Shown piece by piece: positions 1 to 8,769 of a stretch of DNA of 64,000 nucleotides (positions are counted from its first letter, which is position 1; the number at the start of each line of letters is the position of its first letter). Position numbers and translations under genes: made by a program. The notes under the pieces are model-generated. The model saw only the letters and a program-made list of their open reading frames with translations, did not search any database and had not been told where the DNA came from. Origin of the DNA: Stenotrophomonas sp. SAU14A_NAIMI4_8 (GTDB taxonomy: Bacteria; Pseudomonadota; Gammaproteobacteria; Xanthomonadales; Xanthomonadaceae); contig NZ_CP025999.1 of NCBI RefSeq assembly GCF_003086695.1, positions 3,079,680 through 3,143,679 of the forward strand, written 5' to 3'.

Positions 1-455
1 CTTGCGAGATCTGCACAGAAGTCGCCTTCGGGGAGAGGGAGGAGCTCCTCGGGCTTATCAGCGGAGGCCTCAAGAGCGCCCAAGTCCACTCCCCAATCCT
101 CCAGCATCTGACGGCTCAAGCAGGCCCGCACGCTGCCATCTTCCACTTCTCGGAAGCGCAGTTGCTGACGCCCCTGCCAGGAACCGTTGAGAGCGATATC
201 CACGCTGTACTCGCCAGGCAATACGCCGGCGCCACGCTCGAAGCGTGAGACATCTACCTCAATGCCACGGCTGCTGAAGAACGCTGTGTTGAATTCAACA
301 TCCGCGACAGCCAGCATCGCACCTGCATTGGTTGAGTTCGGCTCGGCCACAGCCACAGCACTGAACCCTCCCAACACCAGTGCAACGGCGTGGCTCAGGA
401 CGGTTCGAGATTGCCTTAAACTTTGCCGTGCGGCGTTTGGCGATGACTTGAGCAT
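1..455 (-). CDS. Fimbrial outer-membrane usher, N-terminal part (runs off the left edge)
   Basis: The frame opens at an ATG at 455 and is still open at base 1, so about 151 residues are visible. A basic N-terminus and a hydrophobic stretch ending AVAVAEPN form a Sec signal peptide. Then come VEFNTAFFSSRG and GAGVLPGEYSVDIALNG, the characteristic beginning of the periplasmic N-terminal domain of FimD/PapC ushers, which captures chaperone-subunit complexes and feeds them to the usher pore. It lies 144 bp downstream of the chaperone gene and is the third gene of a pilin-chaperone-usher operon. Any adhesin gene would lie beyond the window. The start is the only reasonable in-frame ATG; the ribosome site is weak. 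Confidence 0.85.
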   Translation of the reverse strand, partial: MLKSSPNAARQSLRQSRTVLSHAVALVLGGFSAVAVAEPNSTNAGAMLAVADVEFNTAFFSSRGIEVDVSRFERGAGVLPGEYSVDIALNGSWQGRQQLRFREVEDGSVRACLSRQMLEDWGVDLGALEASADKPEELLPLPEGDFCADLA

Positions 456-599
456 TGCGGCCTACCATAAGTGAGAAGTCGTGACGCAGCAGAAACCGGC
501 GCGCGCAGAGTGCAGCGCGCCTGGTTGGCTAGCGTCAGAGTGAATCTGTCGAAGCGGCGGGCGCGAACACCGGCCTGCCCAGCTCAGACAGCAGGATAT

Positions 600-1352
600 T
601 TAGGGGGACAGAGTCCGTGCGAGCACGACGTTGCCACCGAAATCATTGATAGTTTTGCCCACCACCTCGACCTTGCCAGAGATGGAGCCCACGCCATCGA
701 GCGCGAACACAGTTGAAGCAAAGGGTGCCACCATGCCACCGCGCCGGGTCTTCGGCTGCCCGTATGTTTTCTCACCGACCCGCAATCCCAGCTCGAAGAA
801 ATTAACGTGGTAAGGAGAGGGATTTTCCACCTGCAGGGCCTTACCACCACCATCGGGGTCGTCAACCAGGGACCACTTCAGCGATTCAATTGCCTGCGTC
901 GTATCGCCTGCAAGTTTGGCTGGGCGATAGAACACTTTGATACGGGTGCGCAGCGCAATCTGAAGCATATTTTGTTCATCGCCGACCTTGCGAGACGGAA
1001 TCTCGTATACATTCAGCCAGTACAGAGTCTCGCGATCCGATGGCATCGCCTCGCCCGTGTGCATCAATCGAAGGACCTGAGCGGCCTTAGGGTCCATTCG
1101 CGCCATCGGCGGGGTAAGGTTGAAGGGGACCCGGATACTCTCCGGCGACGCCGAAGCGTCCCCATTGTCAAGCCACGTCTGGACCAGCACTGGCCTCTCG
1201 CCACGATTGTTCAACTTGATCGTGACTTCGCGCTCTTGGGCCGGATACACCACACGAGTGGCTTCGATAACCACCCCTGCGTGTGCCGAGGGAGCGAGAA
1301 CAAAAGTGGACGCCAAGCCCAGTGCCAACGCGGCGGTAAATATCGAACGCAT
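600..1352 (-). CDS. Periplasmic fimbrial chaperone (PapD-like)
   Basis: A 250-residue protein. The ATG at 1352 is chosen because AGGAG lies just upstream and a signal peptide (MRSIFTAALALG to APSAHAG) follows directly; the frame extends further upstream but without signal-like sequence. The mature protein begins VVIEATRVVYPAQEREVTIKL, here cut to VVIEATRVVYPAQEREVTIK, the first strand of a PapD-like chaperone with its conserved Arg. RETLYWLNVYEIP and IALRTRIKVFYRP are family motifs, the latter around the Lys that anchors the subunit carboxylate. It should stabilise pilins in the periplasm by donor-strand complementation and deliver them to the usher encoded next. Confidence 0.93.
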   Translation of the reverse strand: MRSIFTAALALGLASTFVLAPSAHAGVVIEATRVVYPAQEREVTIKLNNRGERPVLVQTWLDNGDASASPESIRVPFNLTPPMARMDPKAAQVLRLMHTGEAMPSDRETLYWLNVYEIPSRKVGDEQNMLQIALRTRIKVFYRPAKLAGDTTQAIESLKWSLVDDPDGGGKALQVENPSPYHVNFFELGLRVGEKTYGQPKTRRGGMVAPFASTVFALDGVGSISGKVEVVGKTINDFGGNVVLARTLSP

Positions 1353-1435
1353 GCGGTTCTCCTGCAGGAAGCAACAAATCAACTGCATCAGCCTGGCAGC
1401 GCGTCCAGTGAAGGCACGCGCGTCCAGAGGGCCGA

Positions 1436-1459
1436 CGCGACCGGTTCTATCCGGTCGCG
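1436..1459 (-). terminator. Hairpin between pilin and chaperone genes
   Basis: CGCGACCGG and CCGGTCGCG form a perfect 9-bp stem around a 6-base loop, in the 134-bp gap after the pilin stop codon. There is no U-tract. Such hairpins after major pilin genes often act as partial terminators or mRNA 3' stabilisers so that pilin is made in excess of chaperone and usher. That role here is inferred. Confidence 0.5.
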
Positions 1460-1486
1460 CCATCCAGCTACCGTTTAAGCAGTGGC

Positions 1487-2026
1487 TCAGTTGTAGCTCA
1501 TCGTGTAGTCGACGTGGGTCTCCACCGGGCCGGCGGTGGCGGCACCGGTAGCCTCGTAGCGAGCGAAGTAGTCAAGGCGCGTTTTACCCGGCGCGGCAAC
1601 GATCGGCACGGCCTGGGAGTTGCTGCTGGTGGCCAGGTCAATCTTGCTACCGTCGGCGTTGAGAATTGCAACTTCAACGTTGGTAGCGGGATTGGTGGCG
1701 GCTTCATTGGTCAGACGGCCGGTGACGAGATTGACCGGCGAGCTTGCCGACTCGAAGTGCATCTTGGCAGTACCGGCACAGCTCGGGCCGCTCAGGTTGA
1801 AGAAGAAGTTAACTTCACCGGCGGTATCACCACTTGCCGCCAGGGATGCATTCGAAACGGTCGGAAGCTTGACCGTGGCGTCCGGGGTGCCGGAGGAACC
1901 GGACTCGATGACGCAAGTGGTGGTGGTAATCGCACCATCGATGGTGATGGTGCCATCAGCGGCCATCGCCGAAGAGGTACCCAGAGCCAGCAGAGCGACT
2001 GACGCAGCAATTGCGGAGAGTTTCAT
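1487..2026 (-). CDS. Type 1-like fimbrial major subunit (pilin)
   Basis: A 179-residue secreted protein. AGGAAA lies a few bases before the ATG at 2026. The signal peptide is MKLSAIAASVALLALGTSSAMA. The mature part starts DGTITIDGAITTTTCVIESG, with a Cys in strand A and its partner in SGPSCAGTAKMHF, the standard pilin disulfide. It ends VETHVDYTMSYN, with the alternating pattern and penultimate Tyr typical of the chaperone-bound C-terminal strand. It is the first gene of the operon, followed by chaperone and usher, and is probably the main shaft subunit. A divergent response regulator gene begins 273 bp away. The sequence is not close enough to call it smf-1. Confidence 0.92.
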   Translation of the reverse strand: MKLSAIAASVALLALGTSSAMAADGTITIDGAITTTTCVIESGSSGTPDATVKLPTVSNASLAASGDTAGEVNFFFNLSGPSCAGTAKMHFESASSPVNLVTGRLTNEAATNPATNVEVAILNADGSKIDLATSSNSQAVPIVAAPGKTRLDYFARYEATGAATAGPVETHVDYTMSYN

Positions 2027-2299
2027 TTGTATTTCCTATGGTTTCAGGGAAGAGCAACTTGAGACTCACTTTGTTGCCGTTTTGCCGCCGTTGAGGAGGT
2101 CGGTGGGCGTCGCAATTGGCTCAAGCGAGGTGGCAAACGATACTGTTGGCAAAGTTCCCGAAACATAGATATTGTTTGAAAGCCCCCACGGCACATCCGA
2201 CCAAGAAAGCTGAATGAATCGTTCATCCCGCCCTAGAACCGGATCCCGCACCGCCTTAACGGCTACTCTTGTCCCGCCCACCGCCAATGAGGTACGCCA
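2027..2299. promoter_or_regulatory. Divergent intergenic region between pilin and response regulator
   Basis: This 273-bp stretch separates two divergent genes and must hold both promoters. No convincing -35/-10 pair or palindromic operator was identified. A minus-strand frame over 2066-2350 reads like protein (for example RDERFIQLSWSDVPWGLSN) but overlaps the regulator start and lacks a ribosome site, so it is not called. Confidence 0.45.
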
Positions 2300-2983
2300 G
2301 TGACGCTTTCTACTGCTCACGCCATCAGTGTCGCGCTGGTCGACGATCACGACATCGTGCGGTTTGGTCTAGGCACACTGCTGTCTCGCGAATGCGATCT
2401 CGAGCTGGTCGGAAGCTTCGCTACGTCAACTGAGCTTCTGAATGCGCTAGAGATCCGAGTACCGGACGTACTGCTTGTTGACCTGCGCCTTGGCGAAGGC
2501 GACATCGACGGCATGGCCTTGATTTCACAAGTCGTCCAACGCCATCCGGGCTGCCGGATCTTGGTACTGTCGGTTGACGATGTTCCTGCCAATGTCGCTA
2601 GAGCACTGCAACTCGGGGGCACAGCGTTCGTAAATAAGAATGCAGCAGCTTCCGAGCTGGTGCTGGCTGTCCGTCAAGCGGCCAAGGGGCGGCGCACCCT
2701 CCCTCCCAGCCTGGGCGCGGAGTCACCACTGCTGAGGACTTCGAGTGCCGAGAAGAACTCAACCTCGGCAAAACCTGGCGAGCTCGGCGCAAGGCTTTCC
2801 TCGCGTGAGCGAGAGATTCTCGATGACTTGATTCGCGGCTTGACGATCAACGAGATTGCGCTGAAGCACGGTCGAGGTCAGTCCACCATCAGCTCTCAGA
2901 AGCGAACTGCCTTCACCAAACTCGAGATCAGGAGCATTGGCGAGTTGTTCAGGATCAAGGACCTTATAGGTCTGGGGCGCTGA
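2300..2983 (+). CDS. LuxR/FimZ-type response regulator next to the fimbrial operon
   Basis: A 227-residue regulator starting at GTG 2300, with GAGG seven bases upstream. The N-terminal receiver domain has the acidic pair D15-D16, the phosphoacceptor D61 in VLLVDLRLG and K113 in AFVNKN. The C-terminal LuxR/NarL helix-turn-helix begins at LSSREREILDDLIRGLTINE and ends with IRSIGELFRIKDL. The layout matches FimZ, BvgA, EvgA and RcsB. No kinase is adjacent; the closest candidate is the hybrid kinase at 17059-19455. Its divergent placement suggests that it controls the fimbrial operon. It resembles the regulator at 19554-20213 in architecture. Confidence 0.92.
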   Translation: MTLSTAHAISVALVDDHDIVRFGLGTLLSRECDLELVGSFATSTELLNALEIRVPDVLLVDLRLGEGDIDGMALISQVVQRHPGCRILVLSVDDVPANVARALQLGGTAFVNKNAAASELVLAVRQAAKGRRTLPPSLGAESPLLRTSSAEKNSTSAKPGELGARLSSREREILDDLIRGLTINEIALKHGRGQSTISSQKRTAFTKLEIRSIGELFRIKDLIGLGR

Positions 2984-3612
2984 ACTACTCGGGGTGTGGG
3001 CCACGGTCTATGAAGAAGAACGCGGCGCTACTTGTGTACTTGTCGGCAGCCGCCCAACCCTTCGCACGGCGAACGACTCCTTAGTCACGAGTGACTTTGG
3101 CTGCAGAAAGCCATTTAGAGCAGGCGCGATGCACCTGCTGCGGGAGCTCACACTCAGAGCATTTGGCGTCACCATTCTTTGTAGATGAGACATCCGCACT
3201 GAAAATCACAAGGCTTTCTTGCTAAGTCTCGGGAGCGGAGGGCCATCCTGTGCCCTCCACGTATGGCCCCCTTGCAGAGCTTTAGCGCAAAGGTAGGCAC
3301 CCTACTTTAATGGGCCGAGTCCAACTTCAACGAGCAGCCCATGCCCTGTCGAAGGCTGGCGTGCAGATGCCGTAGAGAGCCAAATCCCCGCACCATATAT
3401 CTAAGAAAGAACTACGTGACGAGCGGCTACGGTCGAGTCATGCGCAATCCGGCTGACCCTCAAGCTTACGGGCCAGCGGCCGCCGCTACCGTCCGATGTA
3501 GCGCAAAGTTCTTCAGCGTATTCTCCCGCGCTTCACATCGCGCTCAGAAATCTCTCAGGCCGGCTCTAGCAACATGCAATGTCGGGTCCGAGACCGTTCG
3601 GTCAATAGCTTG

Positions 3613-3642
3613 CGAATGTGAAAACACTTTCACACACATTCG
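3613..3642. promoter_or_regulatory. Nested palindrome past the end of the secretion operon
   Basis: TGTGAAA and TTTCACA arms are separated by four bases, and outer CGAATGTG and CACATTCG arms overlap them. This could be an operator for a dimeric regulator or an RNA hairpin ending the tolC transcript. The sequence alone does not decide. Confidence 0.3.
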
Positions 3643-3666
3643 TCGATGCGCGGTTCACACGTAAGC

Positions 3667-3680
3667 ACCGGCGGGCCGGT
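3667..3680 (-). terminator. Possible weak terminator after the TolC-like gene
   Basis: ACCGGC and GCCGGT flank two bases, just past the stop of the TolC-like gene on the minus strand. The stem is short and there is no U-run, so this is a weak call. Confidence 0.25.
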
Positions 3681-3686
3681 AGCGCA

Positions 3687-5114
3687 TCAACCTTTTACGT
3701 GCAGCCACTGCAACAGGCCACCAGCACCGCTGCGCCCCCGCAGCACCGCATTGTAGCCATCGAAACGACTGCTCACTTCATTAACCTGGTTGCTGTAGTA
3801 ATCGCTTTCCGCACTCAGCACATCGAGCAGAGTGCGCCGCCCCAAGTGGTACCACTGCTCGAAGAATGCCTTGCGGATCAGTTCTGATTCGGCCACCAGC
3901 TCACGATATGCATCAGCCCGCTGGTATAGCGTCTGGGCATCCTGGGTGGCGCTGCGCAACTCATATTCCAGATCCAGGCGGATCTGCTCCTCGCGCAGCT
4001 TGCTGGCTGCAGTGCGTTGCGCGGACGCCGCGCGGGCAGCACGTTGTGCGCCCCCTTGGAACACCTTCCAGCTCAGCGCGAGACGCGTTTCCCAGGGCTG
4101 CTGCGTGCCGGTCTCGCCGCGGCCCATGGTCTTGTTGATGACCCAATCCAGCTGTGGCCACGCCGAAGAACGGATCGCTTCTGTTTGCCACTGCGCCGCC
4201 TGGCTTTCGGCCTTGGCCTGAAGCAGCAGCGGATGCGCCGGCATCTGGTCCAGCAATTGCTCCAGCCCGACCGGTTGCAGCGCCCAGCTGCGTTTCAATG
4301 GTAGTACCGGCAGTTCGTCGCCCAGCAGCTTTTGCAATGCCAGTTCGGCATCGCGGCAGCGCGAAAGCGTCATATCCAGACTGGTCTGGGCCTGAAGTAA
4401 CCGCGCCTTGGCTTGGGTCAACTCGCTGGCGCGGCCCGGGTCGACCTTGACGATCTCGGCAAGCATCGCCACCAGCGAACGCAGGCGGTGGATGTAACTC
4501 TGCCCCACTTCTGCCAGCAGTCGCTGTTTGGACAACTCGACGATGTACACGGTGACCTGCGCGGCATTGTTCTGCTGCTGCGCGGCGTACTGCTCGGCGG
4601 CGGCCAGGGCGGACTGCTCGCGGCTCTTGAGGGTGCCGCGGGTGCGCCCAAAATCGTAGAGCGGGGTCACCACCTTGAGGCTCAGCGCCACATCCATGCT
4701 GTTGCTGTTGCTGGTGCCACGCCCACTGTCCACGGTCAAGGCTTGGGATTGCGAGCCTATCTCCACCTGCGGCCAGCGCCACCCTTTGACCTGGTCGACG
4801 TCGGACAACGCCGCGCCCCACAAAGCTTCCGATTCACCCACTGCGGGGCTGCGCAGCATCGCGTTCCGTACCGCAGCGGACAGCAGCGTGCGCAGCTCGT
4901 CTTCGCTCAACGGAACTGGGTCAACGGCGTTTCCGGTTTGATCGGAACGGTCATCCAGCCACTGCGCAAACACTGTCGCAGCGGCGTCCGGCGGCACCTC
5001 ATCGGCGGCAGCCGCACCGCCCAGAGCGGCGCCCGCCAGCCCCAGCCACGACAGCATGATCGGCGCTATCCATGCCGACAGTCTGTGAGGTGCCGTGGGC
5101 ATCTTCTTCATCAA
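3687..5114 (-). CDS. TolC-family outer-membrane channel of a type I secretion system
   Basis: A 475-residue protein with an N-terminal signal-like segment (MLSWLGLAGAALGGAAAADE). It has the duplicated helical and strand pattern of TolC-type outer-membrane factors: long coiled helices with heptads such as EQYAAQQQNNAAQVTVYIVE, strands like TPLYDFGRTRGTLKSREQ, and the C-terminal signature HLGRRTLLDVLSAESDYYS. Its start overlaps the end of the HlyD-like gene by 4 bases (ATGA), showing translational coupling. It should form the outer-membrane exit duct for the protein exported by the ABC transporter, most likely the Ig-repeat adhesin at the head of the operon. LapE/AggA-type proteins are the nearest functional analogues. 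Confidence 0.92.
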   Translation of the reverse strand: MMKKMPTAPHRLSAWIAPIMLSWLGLAGAALGGAAAADEVPPDAAATVFAQWLDDRSDQTGNAVDPVPLSEDELRTLLSAAVRNAMLRSPAVGESEALWGAALSDVDQVKGWRWPQVEIGSQSQALTVDSGRGTSNSNSMDVALSLKVVTPLYDFGRTRGTLKSREQSALAAAEQYAAQQQNNAAQVTVYIVELSKQRLLAEVGQSYIHRLRSLVAMLAEIVKVDPGRASELTQAKARLLQAQTSLDMTLSRCRDAELALQKLLGDELPVLPLKRSWALQPVGLEQLLDQMPAHPLLLQAKAESQAAQWQTEAIRSSAWPQLDWVINKTMGRGETGTQQPWETRLALSWKVFQGGAQRAARAASAQRTAASKLREEQIRLDLEYELRSATQDAQTLYQRADAYRELVAESELIRKAFFEQWYHLGRRTLLDVLSAESDYYSNQVNEVSSRFDGYNAVLRGRSGAGGLLQWLHVKG

Positions 5115-6358
5115 CGCTCCCTGAAGGCTTCTTTCGCCTTGAATACCGGCTTCAACAGATAGTCCAGCACGGTCTTTTCGCCGGTGCGGATCTCAACCGT
5201 GGCTGTCATGCCTGGAATGATCGGCAGCCTCCTTCCAGCAACCTGCAGCGCGTTGCTGTCAGTCAGTACCAGCACCCGGTAGTAGCTGTCATCCGGGCGC
5301 CCGCTGGCCGCGTTGGCCTCGTCCTTCAGGGTGTCGGCACTGACCAGCTGCAGGCGCCCCAGCAGGCCACCATAGACACCGTAGTCGTAGGCAGAGAGTT
5401 TCACCGTGGCCGGCAACCCGGGTCGCAAGAACGCGACGTCTGCGGGCTTGATCTTCGCCTCCACCAGCAGTTGGTCCTGCAGCGGGACAATTTCTAGAAT
5501 GTGCTCGCCCGGCTGGATCACTCCACCGATGGTATGCACCCGAATGTTCTTCACCGTTCCGTACAACGGTGCGTTGAGCGTAGTGCGATCAACGATGTCG
5601 GCGCGTCCGACCAGGTTTGCGATGGTCTGCGACAGTTCCAGTTCCGAGCGCGCAAGCTCGGCGCTGGCTTCGGCACGGAACTTGTTGCGATGCTCGACTA
5701 CCTGGATCTGCAAGTCATTGGCTTGGCGCTGCATCCGCAGTAGTTCGACCTCCGACATCAGGCCGCGCGCAACCAGCGGCCTAGCCAGATCTATCTCCTT
5801 CATGGCCAACGTATGGCTGCGATGCGATGCGGCGACCGATTGCTCTAGCGCGCGCTTGCGAGCCTGGTACGCCTGCGCTTCCTTGCCCGTGATGGCGACA
5901 TCTTCCAGTACGTCCTCGGGGAATTCCAACGGCGCCTGGTAGGCTTCAGCACGCAGGCGGGCAATCGAGGCCTTCAGGCCCAGCGCCTTGGAGTACGCCT
6001 CACTGTAACTGGCCTTGGCCCGGGTCGGATCGATCTTCAGCAGCACCTGGCCTTTGTCGACAATATCGCCCTCGCGGACGTTCATCTCGACCAGGATGCC
6101 ACCCTCCAGACTCTGGATGACCTGTTCACGACTCTGCGGAATGATGGTCGCCTCGCCACGGGTGATCTCCTCGACGCGGGCAAACCAAGCCCAGCATATC
6201 GCCGCCAGCAGCACCGCAAGGATCAGATACAGCATGCGCCTAGAACTAGGGGGCGACTGGCTCAGTAGCGACTGCCGGACATCGTCCATGAAGGCAGCAT
6301 CAGCGGCGGACAGGGTCGGCTGCGTACGGAGGCGGACCTTTTTTTTCAGCCAAGTCAT
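5111..6358 (-). CDS. HlyD-family membrane fusion protein of a type I secretion system
   Basis: A 415-residue periplasmic adaptor. A cytoplasmic N-terminus of about 40 residues precedes one membrane helix (LYLILAVLLAAICWAWFARV). The lipoyl/barrel half-motif EEITRGEATIIPQSREQVIQ, a long helical hairpin (about 115-270) and the second half-motif with APLYGTVKNIRVHTIGGVI and PGLPATVKLSAYDYG follow. These are HlyD/LapC features. It bridges the ABC exporter and the TolC-like channel, and its gene overlaps both neighbours by 4 bases. The C-terminal TATVEIRTGEKTVLDYLLKP is the usual HlyD ending. Confidence 0.94.
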   Translation of the reverse strand: MTWLKKKVRLRTQPTLSAADAAFMDDVRQSLLSQSPPSSRRMLYLILAVLLAAICWAWFARVEEITRGEATIIPQSREQVIQSLEGGILVEMNVREGDIVDKGQVLLKIDPTRAKASYSEAYSKALGLKASIARLRAEAYQAPLEFPEDVLEDVAITGKEAQAYQARKRALEQSVAASHRSHTLAMKEIDLARPLVARGLMSEVELLRMQRQANDLQIQVVEHRNKFRAEASAELARSELELSQTIANLVGRADIVDRTTLNAPLYGTVKNIRVHTIGGVIQPGEHILEIVPLQDQLLVEAKIKPADVAFLRPGLPATVKLSAYDYGVYGGLLGRLQLVSADTLKDEANAASGRPDDSYYRVLVLTDSNALQVAGRRLPIIPGMTATVEIRTGEKTVLDYLLKPVFKAKEAFRER

Positions 6359-8556
6359 GCCGTATCCTCCAGCGAGCCGTGCTTGCCGCGAAACCGGGCC
6401 AGGATCGTTTCCTTTCGACCGTCGGCGGCAACGCTGCCGTCTTCGACGATGACCACGCGGTCGACCAGCTTCAACAGCGAGGGCCGGTGGGTCACCACCA
6501 CCAGCGTCTGCCCCTGTACCGCACGGTGCAGGTGCTGCAGAAACCGCGCCTCGGTCTGCGCATCCATTGCGCTGGTGGGTTCATCCAGGAGCAGAAGGCG
6601 CGGTCGCGACAACAAGGTCCTGGCCAGCGCCACCAGTTGCCTTTGGCCGCCGGACAGGCCCTGCCCGCCCTCGCCGATCGGCAGGTTGATGCCCATGGGA
6701 TGACGGCTGGCCACCACGTCAAGGCCGCACAGGCGGAGCACCCGCAGCAGCTGCTCCGGGCTCGCGTCCGGCCGCCCGATCATCACGTTCTCGCGCAGCG
6801 AACCATAGAATAGGCGTGCATCCTGGCCGACATAACCCACAGCACGGCGCCAGTCGGCAGGATCGATCTGGGTTACATCGATGCCGTCGCTGAGCAGCTG
6901 TCCCTGCACCGGCTGGAAGAGCCGTGCCATGATCCGCAGCAGGGTCGATTTGCCACTGCCGATGCGACCGAGGATGGCCAGCTTCTCGCCGGCCCCGATG
7001 TTGATGTCGATGCCCTGCAGCACCAAAGGACTGGATTGCATGCCCTGCTGCGGATAGCTGAAGCCGATGCCACGTAAAGTCAGCTGGCCGCTTAGCTGCG
7101 GGCACGCGATGTAATCTTGAGCACTGCCGCGATCGGTCGGCATCTCCATCAGCTTGTTCAACGAAACCAGCGCGGCCTTGGTCTGCTGGAAACGCACAGC
7201 CAGCCCGGTTACCTGGCCCAGCGGCGCGGTGACCCGGCCGGCCAGCATTACCGCAGCGATCAGGCTGCCCTGGGTAATCAGCCCCTCGCCGATGAGATAG
7301 ACCCCGTACACCACTAGGGCTACGGTCTGCAGCTGCTGCAGCGAGGTGACCAGGTTGATCGCCAGCGTGGACAGCTGCCGCGACTTCATCGATGTATCTG
7401 CGGCCATGCCACTGAAGCGCTCCCAACGGCGCTGCATGAAGCCTTCACCGGCGACGGCCTTGAGGGTTTCCAGACCTTCCACGGATTCAATCAACACCCC
7501 CTGCTTGAGCGACGCTTCACGCAGGTTTTCCTGCATGGTCCTGGCTAGGGGCCATTGCGCCACGATGCTGACCAGCAGAATCAGCGGAATTACCAGCAAC
7601 GGGATCCAGCCCAGTGGGCCGCCGATGGCGAAGATGAGAGCGGCGAATAGGATGACGAACGGCAAGTCTGAAATCACACTCAGCGTCGCCGAGGTTACGA
7701 AGTCCCTGACCGACTCGAACTCGCGCAGCTGGTTGGCGAACGATCCTGCCGATGCAGGCTTATGTTCCATGCGGATCGACATCGCCTGGCGGAACAGGAT
7801 GCTGCCCATGACCAGATCGGCTTTCTTGCCGGCCATGTCGAGCAGGTGCGCGCGTGCATACCGTGCGATCGCTTCAAACACGAGCGCAACCGATACGCCG
7901 ATGGCCAGCGACCACAAGGTGACATACGCCAGATTGGGCACCACGCGGTCGTAGACGTTCATGGTGAAGAAGATGGTCGCCAGCGCAAGCACGTTGATCA
8001 GCAACGCACCGAGCGCGGCGCTGAGGTAGTAACGCCGGTAGTGCCACAACGTAGAACGCAGCCAATGCCCGCTTGCCTGCGGCGCTTCCGCTCCGGCGCG
8101 TGCATCAACCCTGGCCCGGGGCTTGACCAAGATTGCATAGCCCGAATAGAGGCTGGCCATCTCCGCGGCGTCCAGCTCCACGGCCTGGCAACCGCTGTCC
8201 GGCAGCACCACGCGATAGCGCAGCTGTTCATCCTGGCCCTGGCGGCCGAGATAGACCATGCCTCCATGATCCTTGCGCAGCAGGATGAACGGTGCCAGCG
8301 AATCAAACAGCCTGGCCAGTGGACGTTGTATGATGCCGCCGATCAGACCGGCCTGCTCAAGCGCTGCGAGTGCCAACGAGGGCGTTAGCCGCCCTGCCTT
8401 GGGTAGGCCCGCCAGCAAGGCTTCGGCGGAGCGATGCTGGCCATGATGGCTGCAGATCCAAGACACGCTGTCGAGCAGCGTATCGTCGATGCGATCAGCG
8501 CCTTGGATGGCCTCCACGTATTCGCTGGACGCAGGGGCCGAGTTGGAGACATTCAT
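6355..8556 (-). CDS. Type I secretion ABC transporter with C39-like domain (LapB/HlyB type)
   Basis: A 733-residue fused permease-ATPase. The ATG at 8556 is preferred because GAGG lies about nine bases upstream. Residues about 25-120 form a peptidase-C39-like domain whose catalytic Cys position is not conserved (LLDSVSWICSHHG), as in HlyB/LapB transporters that bind but do not cleave their substrate. Six membrane helices follow (about 165-450). The nucleotide-binding domain carries Walker A GRIGSGKST (about 527), the signature LSGGQRQ (about 635) and Walker B LLLLDEPT (about 657). It energises export of the adhesin encoded 213 bp upstream. Confidence 0.94.
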   Translation of the reverse strand: MNVSNSAPASSEYVEAIQGADRIDDTLLDSVSWICSHHGQHRSAEALLAGLPKAGRLTPSLALAALEQAGLIGGIIQRPLARLFDSLAPFILLRKDHGGMVYLGRQGQDEQLRYRVVLPDSGCQAVELDAAEMASLYSGYAILVKPRARVDARAGAEAPQASGHWLRSTLWHYRRYYLSAALGALLINVLALATIFFTMNVYDRVVPNLAYVTLWSLAIGVSVALVFEAIARYARAHLLDMAGKKADLVMGSILFRQAMSIRMEHKPASAGSFANQLREFESVRDFVTSATLSVISDLPFVILFAALIFAIGGPLGWIPLLVIPLILLVSIVAQWPLARTMQENLREASLKQGVLIESVEGLETLKAVAGEGFMQRRWERFSGMAADTSMKSRQLSTLAINLVTSLQQLQTVALVVYGVYLIGEGLITQGSLIAAVMLAGRVTAPLGQVTGLAVRFQQTKAALVSLNKLMEMPTDRGSAQDYIACPQLSGQLTLRGIGFSYPQQGMQSSPLVLQGIDINIGAGEKLAILGRIGSGKSTLLRIMARLFQPVQGQLLSDGIDVTQIDPADWRRAVGYVGQDARLFYGSLRENVMIGRPDASPEQLLRVLRLCGLDVVASRHPMGINLPIGEGGQGLSGGQRQLVALARTLLSRPRLLLLDEPTSAMDAQTEARFLQHLHRAVQGQTLVVVTHRPSLLKLVDRVVIVEDGSVAADGRKETILARFRGKHGSLEDTA

Positions 8557-8728
8557 TGGATCTACCTCGGATGTACCCGTAACGCACTGCCATTGCACAC
8601 CCGCAGGGGTGAATCGACGCAGTAGTGAGAGCGCCTGCGTGCGGATGCGGGGAGCCTGCGGCCGGTCTGGCCTCGGCCCGCTACGGACCCTGCGTGCAGC
8701 GGCCGACGATCCCCAATCGGAGACCGCC

Positions 8729-8750
8729 GGCCTGAGTTGAAAAGCAGGCC
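8729..8750 (-). terminator. Short hairpin between adhesin and exporter genes
   Basis: GGCCTG and CAGGCC flank a 10-base loop about 20 bases past the adhesin stop codon on the minus strand. In RNA form the loop contains CUUUU. It may attenuate read-through into the exporter genes; the evidence is weak. Confidence 0.25.
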
Positions 8751-8769
8751 GTCAACCCATCACGCCAAC

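Larger units (their letters stand above)
2984..3686. other. Gene-free interval
   Basis: About 700 bases lie between the regulator and the end of the secretion operon. The open frames here have no ribosome sites or recognisable sequence. GGAGGGC/GCCCTCC at 3237-3258 forms a 7-bp hairpin with an 8-base loop. A nested palindrome lies at 3613-3642 and a short GC hairpin at 3667-3680. Confidence 0.4.

Noticed and set aside
2066..2350. A 94-codon minus-strand frame between pilin and response regulator
   Set aside because: Its peptide looks protein-like, but it overlaps the regulator's start codon, has no ribosome site and fills the only promoter space.
3341..3664. A 107-codon plus-strand frame
   Set aside because: It is Arg/Cys-rich, has no ribosome site and overlaps the palindrome near the end of the secretion operon.
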